Source of the DNA: Polydactylus sextarius
Lineage: Eukaryota; Chordata; Actinopteri; Polynemidae
Length of the DNA: 64,000 nucleotides
Assembly: GCA_016801845.1 (NCBI GenBank)
Contig: CM028918.1
Span: forward strand, 15,638,501-15,702,500
Direction: 5' to 3'
In this document: one piece after another, positions 12,331-25,000 of the stretch
How the letters are laid out: each line of letters starts with the position of its first letter
Position numbering within the stretch: position 1 is the first letter of the stretch
Made by a program: the position numbers and the translations under genes
The notes under the pieces: generated by a model
What the model was told of the DNA's origin: nothing
Database searches by the model: none
Seen by the model: only the letters and a program-made list of their open reading frames with translations

Positions 12331-13143
12331 CAAATTATTGATCCAGTTAACAACTGCTTTAATATGTGACATACAAGCTTTCTCAAAAAGTCCCACATTT
12401 TATATAATGACAGGTAAACAAAAAGTATATAGCTATCATGTTTTTAACTGGTAGTAAATAAACAAATAGCAGCTTTAATTCACAATTTTCTATTAACAAC
12501 AGATTAAATGACAGTGTGCGTATTAAGAAATGTGTCGCTCATAGTGATGAGCCCACAGAGAATTATCACCAGTCTCTGCACTGAGCCACAGTCCTGCAGT
12601 GCACTCAGTTAGTAACCTCTGTCAATAACATGATATATACAACAAGATATAAATATATCAGGAAATGAATGCACAGGGAATAAATGATAAAATGAACTCT
12701 GTGTTTTTCTTATATATAACACTTTGATCAAAATAACCGACACATTATGACATTATATTCACTCTTAGCACTTTTTAGAATCTCTTTTTGGCCTTTTTGG
12801 CAAACTAAAAAAAAAAGTTGTCATAATTGTATTTACAGCTTGTTTCTGCTGCCCCCAAGTGGTCAAAATTAACAACAAATCCAACAAAACAACAAAGAAA
12901 CATTGTTCTGGCTCCCTAGAACTATACATACACTAAAACATCTAATGGACAAGTTGTGTGTAATGAAAAGTCCAAACTGGAAATGTCCATATAAAGTAAC
13001 AGCACTAAATACCATTTCAGTGTCAATTCTACTGAGGGCATCTTAAAAATAAAAAAAAATCAATAAGTAATTAAAAATGTGAAAGTGAGCAGCTGATGCT
13101 GGTATCATTGGAGACATTATGACAGTTATGTGCCACGTGAGTC
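12331..13143. other. noncoding DNA
   Basis: AT-rich sequence with no recognised feature. Confidence 0.5.
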
Positions 13144-13267
13144 TTAACTCAGTACTCCACCACATTCTGCCTCCATCAACCCCAGACCTGAGTCCTGAAG
13201 TGACGCGTTGAGCTCCAGCCTCAGAGTCTCTGCATGAGGACTGTGGGAGAACAGGTGGGCATAGTTT
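13144..13267 (-). other. weak candidate terminal coding exon, unidentified
   Basis: On the minus strand a strong polypyrimidine tract (TCTCTCTCTGTTTGACAG) ends at an AG. It is followed by a 40-codon open frame ending in TAA at 13144-13146. The peptide starts NYAHLFSHSPHAETL and ends ECGGVLS, and its composition is protein-like. I do not recognise the family. No convincing upstream exon is visible on the same strand between here and plg, so it may be chance or the relic of a lost gene. Confidence 0.2.
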
Positions 13268-16154
13268 CTGTCAAACAGAGAGAGATTGATGGAGAGGGTT
13301 AGAGTGCTGGCCGGGGGTATTCTCTTACAGTAATGGCAGAGGCAGAGACAGCTGGACTCAGTACATTGGACTCTGTGTGTGCATGTGTGCATATTTGTGC
13401 TGCTCTGTATACGTGCTCGTCTATATGGAGGATGCATTGTGTGACAACAGATAGATATGAAGCCGTGAACCGAAAAATGTCAGTTTTTTGTTTATTGTAG
13501 TTTATGAACGATCAAGAAAACCTGCAGCGTTTCATGTGTTTTACTTTATTCCATTTTATTGGCATTTCATAATGGCAGATTCTAAATAATAATGGAAATA
13601 ATGTAGAAACATTACAGATATTCAGTCCACACATATGCTTTCATCTATTTAATCAGTGTCTTATTTTTTTTGGCATAGATTTGATAACTTTGGCGAACTC
13701 TTGAGGCCCTTAGTGGTAATGTTTTACAGCCATGAGTATAAAAACAACACAACACAACTTTAGTATTCTAATTTTGATAGACAGAATGACAACATGTGAT
13801 TTTGACTATTAACAATTACCTATAATATTTCTTTATAGGCCATCCTCCCAAGAATTAAAGTCTACATCAGTGTAGTGTGATGTATCTAACACAACAACCA
13901 CGGCGTCAGAGCTTGTTTACCTTATTTACTACAACTCAAATTTCTGTGCTACGCACAGTATAAAACCTCAATGTCCATCAATTTAAACAAATCTGCTTGC
14001 TTTTGAAAATCCAGATAGTTAAAAAAAATAAATTATGACCTTTGCCTGTAATATTGTTAAATTTAGCACATTTTCAATAGTTTGGAACAGTTTTCTAAAC
14101 CATTTGAAGCTGTGAAACAAAATTTTCTGGCAGGTCGCCCGACACCAACAACCTCCAACATGGACAAAGAGGTTTCTGTAACAAGCATTCACTCAAAGAG
14201 GAAATATTTTCATTTTCAGTCAAGAGGACTAAGGACGCCACTCTTATCTGATAATAACAAGGGTTTGACACAATGATGCTAACCTGTTTAGAATTTGTAT
14301 CCATTCATGTCACCTATTTAACCAGCAGCAGTGAAACCGTGAACCAGATGTGGGATGTGCAGGGTCGAAGGCACGGTTTCACTCTATTTTTCACATGCAC
14401 ATGCAACAGTTGTAAAATCCATGAGTATACAAAGCATAAAATACCTGTACTGTGTGTAGTTTGAGAGGAGTATGTTTAATCACACATCCTTCAAAACCAC
14501 AGTGCCGTACAATGGTCCAGTCAAGGGCAAGTCCCTTAAGCTTTGCTTTAATCAGAGAAAAAATGCAGTCAATTTAAGGAACAATGTTTTTTTTTAAAGT
14601 GTTGTACAGTTTGACAGTCAGCTCTAATATGCCATCATTCTTTATCCATCTGCCAGGACCTTCTGTCCAATGTGGCTGTAAATGAAAACACACAAAGAGA
14701 TGACATTTTGAAAGAGCTGTAAATTAGTTTTTTCTTGTCCATAATACAAAATGACCATGATAGGTTTCTGGGGTTTGATTCAATTATATGGTCAGAGACA
14801 GATGATCTCTGGTTATTATTATTATTATCAATATTATAAAACAACATATGCATATAAAAATGAATAAATCATATAAAAACTTAAATAAATAAGTCAAAAT
14901 GAAATTCATGTACAAACATCTGAGATAAAACAATTTTATTTGTTCTATGTTTGTCAAGTTTTCTTTGAGGACATTTTAAACCATTTTAACTAGGAAATAG
15001 AAAATCATTTTCTCATCAAAGCGCAGATGTGGTTCTTATGCTTGTGCTGTTTTTCTTAAGTCCTACTGAACTGAACTGAACTGAACACAATCAACATACA
15101 TATCTACAGGATTTCTTCTAGTTGGTGATTAATTTTGTATTAACTCTGTAAAAGCTCTAATTCAGATATGAGCTGATATAAAGGAGATACAATTTTGCAA
15201 AAAAAAAAAAAAAATTTTATTTAAATATTTTTATTATTTCAGAGGTGGCCTTGAGAATTGTTGTTATACTTTAATTTTCATATCAACCTTTGCTTCCGAT
15301 TTTTAGCTTTTCACGGCCATTACTTGCTGATATAAATTATTTACATGTCCTGTCAAAAATTATCAAAATGATAAGAACATAATATTCAAAATAATATCAC
15401 TTTCTTTTTCGTGTCTGCAGATGAGCAGGACAGAAGTGGAGAGATAAAAACATAAATTTTTCAATCCTCTGATGAATAAAGTATGAGTAAGCTGAGTAAA
15501 GCATGAGTGTGGTCACCAGTTAAACTCGCCCATCACCACAACTAATAATAAACTGAGAGGATGTCGAGTCTTTGTTTGACCTTCCTTTAAAAAGAGACTG
15601 TGTCCACATCTGTCAAAAAGGTCAAACGCTTCCACAAACCAACAATTATACAAGACTAGAGTAAAGAGAAAGCATGAGAAACACTAGAAAAAACACAGCC
15701 AGCTGTAATATCTTGTGCACAACAGGAATTAAGGATTTTTTTTGTCACAAAAAAAAAAAAAAAACAAAAAAAAACACATGAAACCCTGAGTGATGCTGCC
15801 ACAGAAAGCAGCCATTCTTCTTCTTTTTTAAAAAGGAGAAAGGGACCTTTTTAAATTGAGGTCTGACTGTGGGATATTGATTGAGCGACGAACCTTGGAC
15901 ACCACAGAGACTACACCTCTCGCCCACCATCACTGAGTGAAGTATTGTTGCAGCCCACCTATATGGAGGAGAGTCGACCTTCAACTTGTAAGAACATAGA
16001 AGAAGAAGAAGAAAAAAAAATCTGATATACTTTAGTGTCTCAGTGAAGCAATGAGCTGTGTTGCTATCGGTCTGCTTTTGTTTGGAAAAAGAAATTTAAA
16101 AAATGTGAGGTAGAACTATGACTTAAAAATCTTATTAAGTTGAAGAACCCATTA
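13268..16154. other. noncoding DNA
   Basis: AT-rich sequence with homopolymers and no recognised gene. A minus-strand open frame at 15745-15984 is 79 codons long, part of it low-complexity lysine and phenylalanine codons from A/T runs. No family is recognised. Confidence 0.5.
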
Positions 16155-16191
16155 AAAGTTCATTTGAAGGACTTACCTTCAAATGAACTTT
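16155..16191. repeat. perfect 16-bp inverted repeat, 5-nt spacer
   Basis: The arm AAAGTTCATTTGAAGG (16155-16170) is the exact reverse complement of 16176-16191. The spacer is ACTTA. Confidence 0.9.
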
Positions 16192-16392
16192 GAGTAAAAT
16201 GTCTGCATCCCAGTTTAAAGAACATTTTGAACAAAATCTATCTGCAGGCCGTTTCAAATGGTTGGTAGCAGGTGGATTCACATACAAATACTGTTTAAAA
16301 CCAAAAACAGCAGTAATAGTTTGTAACATCAGTTTTGCTATTTCATAACATCACTGTCCTTTTTATATATAATCTTACATCATATTAAACTA

Positions 16393-17590
16393 TTGTACTG
16401 TTTCTGTTGTACTGCCTTTTGTGTGGGGCTACAAATCACTCAGGATTTCGATGGCTCACTTTCACAAACTTTCCAAAAATGGGTGGTCTGCGGATTCTTA
16501 AACACTACTACTGGTCAGCTAACTCAAGGGCTCTTACCGACTGGTCATGTGGAAGTGTTGAAGCCAAGGAGAACCGGTTGTGGTTACAGCCGGACGCTGC
16601 TGCCGTTAAAATGTCCTCACTTCCTGTTTTTTTGTTTTCTGACTCTGCTCCAGTAGCCAAATTATTTCGACAAAACTTCACCGTCAAGAAGTCCTTTGGA
16701 AGCCTGAGTCAGATAAAGGTGGCGGGTTCCTAGTGTCTCCATACATGCGCCCATATGTCAGAATCATTTGTTCTTGCCTGCATGGTTGGATGGGGTGTTT
16801 GCAGTTTGGAGAGAGAGCGTTATCAGAACATTTTTCTGTACATTAATGGCTAATTTGCATCATTTGCTCAGCTAAGCAATAAATTTAATCTTTTAGCTAC
16901 CTCCAAGTCAGACACGGTGTCAAGGAGAACCATCTACATTTTGATTCTATCTCCACCAACCAACCTTTTCTCGAGATGCTCTTGCTCCCATTGTAATCTT
17001 AACAGTTAATATCAAATTTTTTGAGCCCTTTCACTAATTCAGTTTCCTTTGTTTTTTTATCAGGAAGGCTTGAACTCTGTAATATCAGCAGAATTTTGCT
17101 CTATTAATTCACATTATGGGTTAATTCAGTACAAGGTGCTGCGCAGACTACTTACAAAAAGAAGCTTAATCGTATTCCTCCATCTGTTGCTCCTGTATGT
17201 GATAAGTGCCATATCGCTGAGGCTTCATTAGTGTATCTTTTCTGGTTCTGCCCTAAATCGCATAATGTTTGGTCAGCCATATTTCAGCAGCTGTCAAAGG
17301 CCTAGTCCTGAGACACTCAACCTCACTGTGACCTGCCATCTTTGGACGCTCTGCAGAAATTTCTGATCTAACACACGACACACAGGTTGCTCTTACCCAG
17401 GACTTATTCTCCTAACCTGGAAGTCTACCACTCCACCCACCTCCACCCATTGGCTCAGCGAGATATTGTCAGTTATTCAAATGGAAAGACTGCGCCTAGT
17501 CCTCGCTCCTGTCTGTTTTACATGTGGCAAATGTTCTGTAAAGTTAAAAACTATAAATAAAATATTTAAAAAGAGAGAAAAAAAAACAGA
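16393..17590 (+). mobile_element. decayed L1-type LINE, ORF2 C-terminal part and 3' tail
   Basis: The open frame at 16407-16733 encodes PKMGGLRILKHYYWSANSRA, the motif that follows the reverse transcriptase core in L1 ORF2 proteins. Further on, with frameshifts, come a GLIQYKVLRRL stretch and CDKC...LFWFCPKSHNVW, the zinc-knuckle-like C-terminal region. The copy is broken by stops and shifts. It ends in an A-rich stretch near 17550-17590 with AATAAA-type sequence, as expected of an L1 3' end. It is a 5'-truncated, dead copy. Confidence 0.8.
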
Positions 17591-19099
17591 ACAAGTGTGA
17601 GCATACAAATAAAAAGCTGCTGTGTGATGCTCTGTCACTGTCTCTTTCAGGCAGTGACACTGACATGTCCATTGCATTTTGTCCCCCTTTGGAGGTGAAG
17701 AAATCTGTTTCAGGTTGATGATCAATAGCACCCTCTGCAGATAAGTACCTGGTATTACATGTGGTAGTTCTTTTTTCTGATTTAGTTTAGAGGGAACCAA
17801 CATACCAACACTGTGTTTAATTTATTGTTGATGCAAAACAAACAAACCAATAAAAAGCACAAAATAAGAAAAGGGGTCTATCAAAATAGAACAGGAAGTT
17901 CAACAGTGACTCAGAAGACAGACTTTAACGATGAAGAAAACAATGGAAATATGTTGAACTTCAGTTAGTATACTTACTGGACTAGAGCTGTGTCTAATAT
18001 TTTCATTATTGTTTCATCTTTTGATTATTTTCATGAATTTGTCTCACATGAATGAAGAAGGTTCAAATGGTGGCGATGTCTTCAGATGTATTGTTTTTGT
18101 GGGACTAACAGTTCAAACCTGAAATGATAAAACAACTGGTGGTGGTTAATTAAAGTTAAACCATATCAATAGCAACATTTGTTAAGATCTATTCAGCACA
18201 AAACTGATCATGTATGTTCATAGTATGACACTAAAAGTTCAAGATGTCAGATATTACAACTAATTTCTTGCTCTTTACATATTCAACACTGGTCTCTAAA
18301 TTCATATTAATCTACTGATGTTATTTGTTAAACAAATCATTTATTTCTGTCGTATTGCAACAAGTGTTGATTTAACTGAGGACCAACCAAAGACCCTTCA
18401 TACAGATCATCTGATCTTTTAAAATTCAGTTTGTTGAAAATAAAAGACTAAAAGACAGTGTTTATTTTAGTAGTGAGTAGTGAGTGAGGCAGTGAGTTCA
18501 GTTTAGTTACTCACTGGACAGTCAAAGTTGGTTATTTTGTAATCATATGTTTGCAGTTGAGGACATGGGTGCCTATTCGGCTGAAGATTAACTGTATATA
18601 TTGATTTCGTTTGATCTAGATCACATAGTATTTACCAGCAGAATGAAAATCTGCTCAATAATACAAACAATACCAATACCACACATAATTACCATTATCA
18701 CGTAGAATACTGTGATTACATTATTGTGGACAAAGAACTGGCACAAAGGCTCACATGATACCAAAACTGGCATATTCCTACAGCCCGTCTCCTGATGCTA
18801 CTGTAACTACGACAAAAGCAACACAACTCAAGACGTCATCTCATTACAGGGAATATTTAGAAATATTCAATACATAACTGAAAGGATGACATGCTGAGAT
18901 TTTGTGATAAAACATTTTGTGTCTAGAATTTACATAAACAAGGATTTTGCCCTCTTGCTGTCCTTGTCCAGCCAATGACTGACTAATGATTAAGCTGTCC
19001 TATTTCTCTTCCCAGTGCACCCAAAAGGAACCCAATATTATAACAGCAAGTGCCACTGAGACTTAGATGACTATGACCTGCTAGTATAGGGGCCTCATC
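17591..19099. other. plg upstream region
   Basis: AT-rich DNA between the LINE and the plg start codon. It must hold the plg promoter and 5' UTR, but I see no clear TATA box or initiator that fixes the start site. HNF1-like AT-rich words such as GGTTAATTAAAG (around 18145) occur but are weak evidence in DNA this AT-rich. Confidence 0.4.
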
Positions 19100-22000
19100 A
19101 TGGACCTGTACAAGGCAGCTTTCTTCTTTGGAGCCCTGATTTGCACTGGTAAGATATAATGTCATCTTTAGAAGAAGATTTATGCGTAGATATTTAATCA
19201 TATTGTAGAATATATACAAACTTGTGTGACAGTATTTTGCTTCACTTTGAAAGCACCTCTTCAGGACAGGATACTAACAGGAGACAAAGCATTTAAGCTC
19301 CTAAAAGCAGATTTCTGAGTTCATTCTCCTGATTATTTGAATCACTTCTCAAAAACCACATTAAACTTCCTGAGAGGCCTAGAGTTGAAACAGTCTAAAC
19401 TTAAAGGTCTGAATCATCTTGGATTGTTTTTTCTCTACTTGACATTAAGAATTTGACAAATACAAGCTTAGATTAATTTATTAATTACATGCAATCTGGA
19501 GCATTTTATGTTTGATTATATATTGCTACTCATGATGCTCGTTAGATAAATGTAGTTTTATTTAAACTTAACAAACTGACCTAAACGGACCAAACTGAAC
19601 TTAAACGAAGTTTAAATAATTATAATACAAGACACTGATTAGCCACAAGTACCAAAATCCACAAAATGACACAGAAATTATCTTATTACTGTTTTAATTG
19701 ACTATACTCGACTTGAATCATATTTAGGCAGACTGAAATTGATCAATTCACATTCGTCTCTAAACATATTAGATAATAATCTAATATGTTTATGTGTACC
19801 CCAGGATTCAATCCTAGGATCTGGATTTTATTGACAAAAACGGCATTGTTCTGTTTGTCCACTTTAGCCTTTTTCCAGAAAACCTTTGTAGCCTGATGAA
19901 ATTTAACTGGGAATGGTGGAAGCATGAGTTAGATAAGAAGATTGACTCCACTATTGTGTCTGCAGCTATATACAAGGCATGGTTAGCTTAACGTAGCATG
20001 ATTAATTTGCAAAGAATAGTAATTAATTAATAGTCATTACATGGTTATTACTTCTCACTTTTACAATTACAATCTATCTGTCTGTCCCTTTTTGCCAATG
20101 TTCATATTTTTAACATAATCTAAAATCCTGAACTACTGCTTAGATAGACTAATTTAAAAAATTTACAAAGTTTTTCTTTTATTTACAACATGTCCTACAC
20201 ACTTTCCCCTAATTCTGTGGTTGGTCTGAACAGCCACGGGATGAACAACATTTCACTGAATCCTCTAAACACGAATCAAAGTCCACGTCCCACAGACTGA
20301 TGCACCTCAAAGCCCAGATATAATCCACTAGTACGTGGACAGTTCAGGGTTGTAATCTCTGACTTCCAAATATAGTATCACATTAATGTCAAAATAAACC
20401 TCATTGTGTAAAAATGTCTATTCGTGTAATAATTATTCGATGCTCCCATGCAAACCAAGAATCACCACTGTAATCTGTGCATGACACATAAAACCTGAAA
20501 TCACTTTGAATGATGTTATAATTTATGTGCTGTATATTTGACAATTCATATAACTTTATTGTCTCTGGTTCTAGTGAGTGGCACAGATGTTGAGGGCTAC
20601 ACCAAAACTGAAGGGGCGTGGATCCTGTCTCTGAAGAAGCGACAGTACACAGTAAACACAGCAGCTCTATGTGCCGAGAAATGTAACTCTGAAACAACCT
20701 TCACATGCAAGCAAGTTCACACTTTTTACATTTGACATTTATGCTTCCATCAACAATTTTACTTTTACTTACAATCAAGGCTCAACATCCCAACCTGACA
20801 GTGGCCGTTTTTTTCACAGGTCATTCATGTATATTGAAAAGGATCAAGAGTGCTGGACAGCAGAGGCAAACTCTAAAACAGAGACAGTCATGCGCAGAAG
20901 CAGTGCAGCTTTCTATGAAAAACAACGTACGTCTTTTTATATCTTTGCAGTCAAATGTGACAACAAAACTACGATCGAAAGATCTTTTAAGTCTATTAAT
21001 GCACCAGTTTAGAGTTTATCTGTTTTCATTATGCTGTAGTTAATGTTTAGCTTGTGTTGAATAATCAGTGGTGTTTGGACTGTGTCTGCAAACAAACCTC
21101 ACTGTTGCTCAAATTTCCCAGATAAAACAACTCTTCAGTATCAGATAAATGATTCACTCAATTGTTAAACAAAAAAAAAAAAAAAAAAAAAAACCCTGAT
21201 TAGCAAACAATTAAATAATGTGCTCTTTTATTCCACCTAATTACCATGCTGATTGTAAACGAACAATAATTGTTTCATTTTGTATTTAGACTACCTCCTG
21301 GAGTGTGTGAATGGACTAGGATCAGATTACAGAGGAACAAAGACCACAACAAAAACAGGAAAGACATGTCAAAGATGGGAGGCAAAAGTACCACACAGGC
21401 CAAAGTATGAAAATGCGTATTCTGTCTGGATTATTTTACATCACATCATACCTTTTACCTCTATTTTCATATATTTTCTGAATGTGTCCACCTGCAGTAT
21501 CACACCGCAGACCCACCCCCGAGGAGACCTGGATTCGAACTTCTGTAGAAACCCTGATGGAGACAGTGGAGGACCATGGTGTTATACCACTGACCCACAC
21601 ACCCGCTGGGAGCACTGTAATGTGCCCAGCTGCACTGGTAAACATAATTTTCTTTGTATGTTAATAATGGTGCAAAGACCCATATAAAAACTGCATGTAT
21701 AGAATAACTTCACATGAAGCCAAGGCAGATGAACTATAAAGTAGAAGATGGTTTGATGTTTGTGCTTCTTCCTGTACAGAGGAATGTATTCAGTGCAGTG
21801 GGGAGGATTACAGAGGAAAAATCTCCACCACTGAAAATGGTTTCACCTGCCAGCGCTGGGACTCCCAGAAACCTCACAACCATGGCTACATCCCCAGCGC
21901 GTAAACCTGCATAAGCTACACTTGAGCTTATAAATCAACCATAAGCACATTCAATACATTAAATACATTTTCTGGAAGCAAAATTATTGTATTTTCTTTC

Positions 22001-25000
22001 TCTAGTCTCCCAGAGAAATATCTTGAAGAGAACTACTGCAGAAACCCTGATGGAGACCCTCGACCTTGGTGCTTCACCACCAGCGAATCCAAACGATGGG
22101 ACTTCTGCTCCATCCCCCGCTGCAGTAAGTCTTCGTCCCGTTTCTTTCTCTTGATCCAACTGCTGCACATTTTATGCTTATACCTGCTTAAATTTAACTG
22201 GTTAACTGATCCTGCGTTATCCATCCCTCCATCTTCCATCTTATTCTGACCCTGGGTCAGAATAAGGGGGGAAATGATGATTCCAATCATTCTGAATGTC
22301 CACACTAATATAATTACTGTTGTCCAAATGTTATCATGGTGAGTTCTACAACCAACCACCTCGTCCTCTGTCCTCAGCATCCGAGCCTCCTACTATTGTC
22401 CCAGAGCTGACCTGTGCCACCAATGAAGGCAGAGCGTACCGAGGCACGATTTCAGTGACAGAGTCTGGCAAAACATGCCAAAGCTGGTCGGTTCAGACGC
22501 CTCACAAGCACAACCGCACACCAGACAACTACCCCTGCAAGTAAGAGCTCCTTCACCAGGGAACTTCTAGAAGGCCAAACATAAACTGAGTTCATTACAG
22601 TATGTTGGCTTTATCTTATCTTAGTTCGTGTTCTTCATCCTGACGATGTATTTATTTGTCAGAGGCTTAGATAACAACTACTGTCGCAACCCTGACAACG
22701 AGAGGAGGCCCTGGTGTTACACCACAGACCCAGAGACTCGCTGGGAGTACTGCACGGTGCCAAACTGTGAGAATGCAGCCAACCCAGGTACAACAGTGGG
22801 CAATGATGAAGACATACAGTGATTTTTGATATGCACATACACAATAAAGACAATACATTTGTGTACAAAATACATACTGTATCAGGTAAAACAATTCCTA
22901 ATGGAAGTAGGTAAACAAAAGAGAGTTTGTGTGTGTGTTTCAGATATGATAATATACTTGAAAAAGTCAGCCTTCTTTCTCATCTCTTGTTCTAGATGAA
23001 CCAATGATTCCCCCAGATGGGGAAGACTGTTATGAGGGAGATGGGTCAAATTACCGTGGCATAACATCAGAGACCATCAGTGGAAAGAGATGTCAAGCCT
23101 GGAACGCCATGACTCCTCATGCCCATGAGAAAACCCCATATAATTTCCCTTCATCGTGAGCATTAATTATTGTCTGCATGTGTTGAAATTCTGTCTGATA
23201 TGTCTGAACATTTCACTGTAAACACAACAGTATGATTCTTAATCTACCAGGCCTGGCCAACTCAGTAGACTATAGTGTTTCCTAAACTTAACCAATTTGT
23301 GACTATTTTGCAACCTTAACTGCATATATGTCATAGTAACACTGGTGACGAGGGTCCACATGGGTCCTGTCAAAGGTTAGGGACAAACAAGATACACAGT
23401 TGTTCAGGTACAGGGATTTTTACTGAATCTTATTTAGTTTGAGTCACTGAGCCATGTTGTAAAACCATTTGCAAGAGACATGCGTTTCTTCCCCTATGAG
23501 TATACTAGCAATTATAAAAAAATGTCTAATTATCTAGAAATAATTTAGTTACAGTTTTAGCTACAGACGACCTATTAGTGGATTGTTTTCTTCTCAAAAT
23601 GGATATCTGCTGTAGAGTATTTGGTCAGAACAAACCTGACTACATCTGAGTAACACTGCATTTCCTTCTTCATTAGTTATAACTAGCTCAACGTTCCCTA
23701 ATGGTATTGTGTGTAAGCATTGTGTGTCATAAAAACACTTTCCTGGTTTGACTGTGGTATGGTTTGGCCCATGATACACAGATCATTGGTACCTCCTGTC
23801 CTGATCAAACTCTTCTCTTTCAACAGGGACCTCAAGAGAAATCTGTGCAGGAACCCTGATGGAGACCGAGCTCCCTGGTGTTACACTACAGACCCCAAGG
23901 TACGCTGGGAATACTGCAACTTGGAGAAATGCACCACCAGTAATTCAGGGCCATCACCTTCGATACTTCCTGACCCCCAAACACCTTCTGCCACTCTAAC
24001 CCCGGCAGTGAGAGGTAGACAAACTTCTTAAGAGTGTTTTTTTTTTTTAAAGATTTTGTTACTGTAAATACATAAATATATCTACCTATCGGCTTCTCTG
24101 TTGTGCTGCTGTGTTAGACTGTAGGGTTGGTAATGGAGCCACATACCGGGGCCCAACCTCCATCACCATTCTGGGTGTTACCTGTCAGGCCTGGAGCGCT
24201 CAGGTTCCTCATCAACACAACAGCTTCACACCACAAACTCACCCTGACAAAGGCTTGGAAGGCAATGTAAGTATGATCTTGTGGAATGATTAGGGATTAT
24301 ACGTTACCTTGGTACAATTGTCTTTAGAGAATTTATCGCAATATTACGGTTATCACGATTATTATGTGTTAATTGATTTCACAACACTATATAGGACCAA
24401 ATATTTAATTCCCCAGGGGAATTGTTTAATATATTTAAGTTATAAATGTATTACATAATTAGTAATAAAAGAAACAGACATCTCATAGTGATGGAAGCAC
24501 AAGCCCAATGTTTCCTCACAGATGGGAGAAAGCAAAAGGAGGTGACCCCGACAGCAATTTCAGAGACATTCATATGTGAGAGCTTGCTCTGATGAAACTT
24601 GTCAGAAGTTGATGAAAAACAGACGTTTGTGTTTTGCTTGTGCTTATGTGCGTGTGGAACTGAGGTTACTCTACAAAACATAAGGGACACAGGACAAAGA
24701 AACATATAAACAGGGAGAAACTGGGATTGCTAACTTTTGTGCAAACCAGATTAACACTATACTATAAACACCAACAGGCAATGACCTTAAATAAAATGAC
24801 TAATACTGCTAAGTGTAATCCCTTTGTGTTCAATAATATTACAGGAGTAATAGATTACAGTTCACAGTTGGACCAGGGTTCCAGGAAGTCCCTCATGGAG
24901 CCCAGGATGGAATATCAATATTGATGACACACAAGTTAAAGTTTACAAAAGATATATTCTTAATCAATAATACAAACATAACAACAATCTATTAATAACA

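Noticed and set aside
18130..18165. AT-rich words resembling HNF1 sites upstream of plg
   Set aside because: Such words are expected by chance in DNA this AT-rich, and the site lies nearly 1 kb from the start codon.
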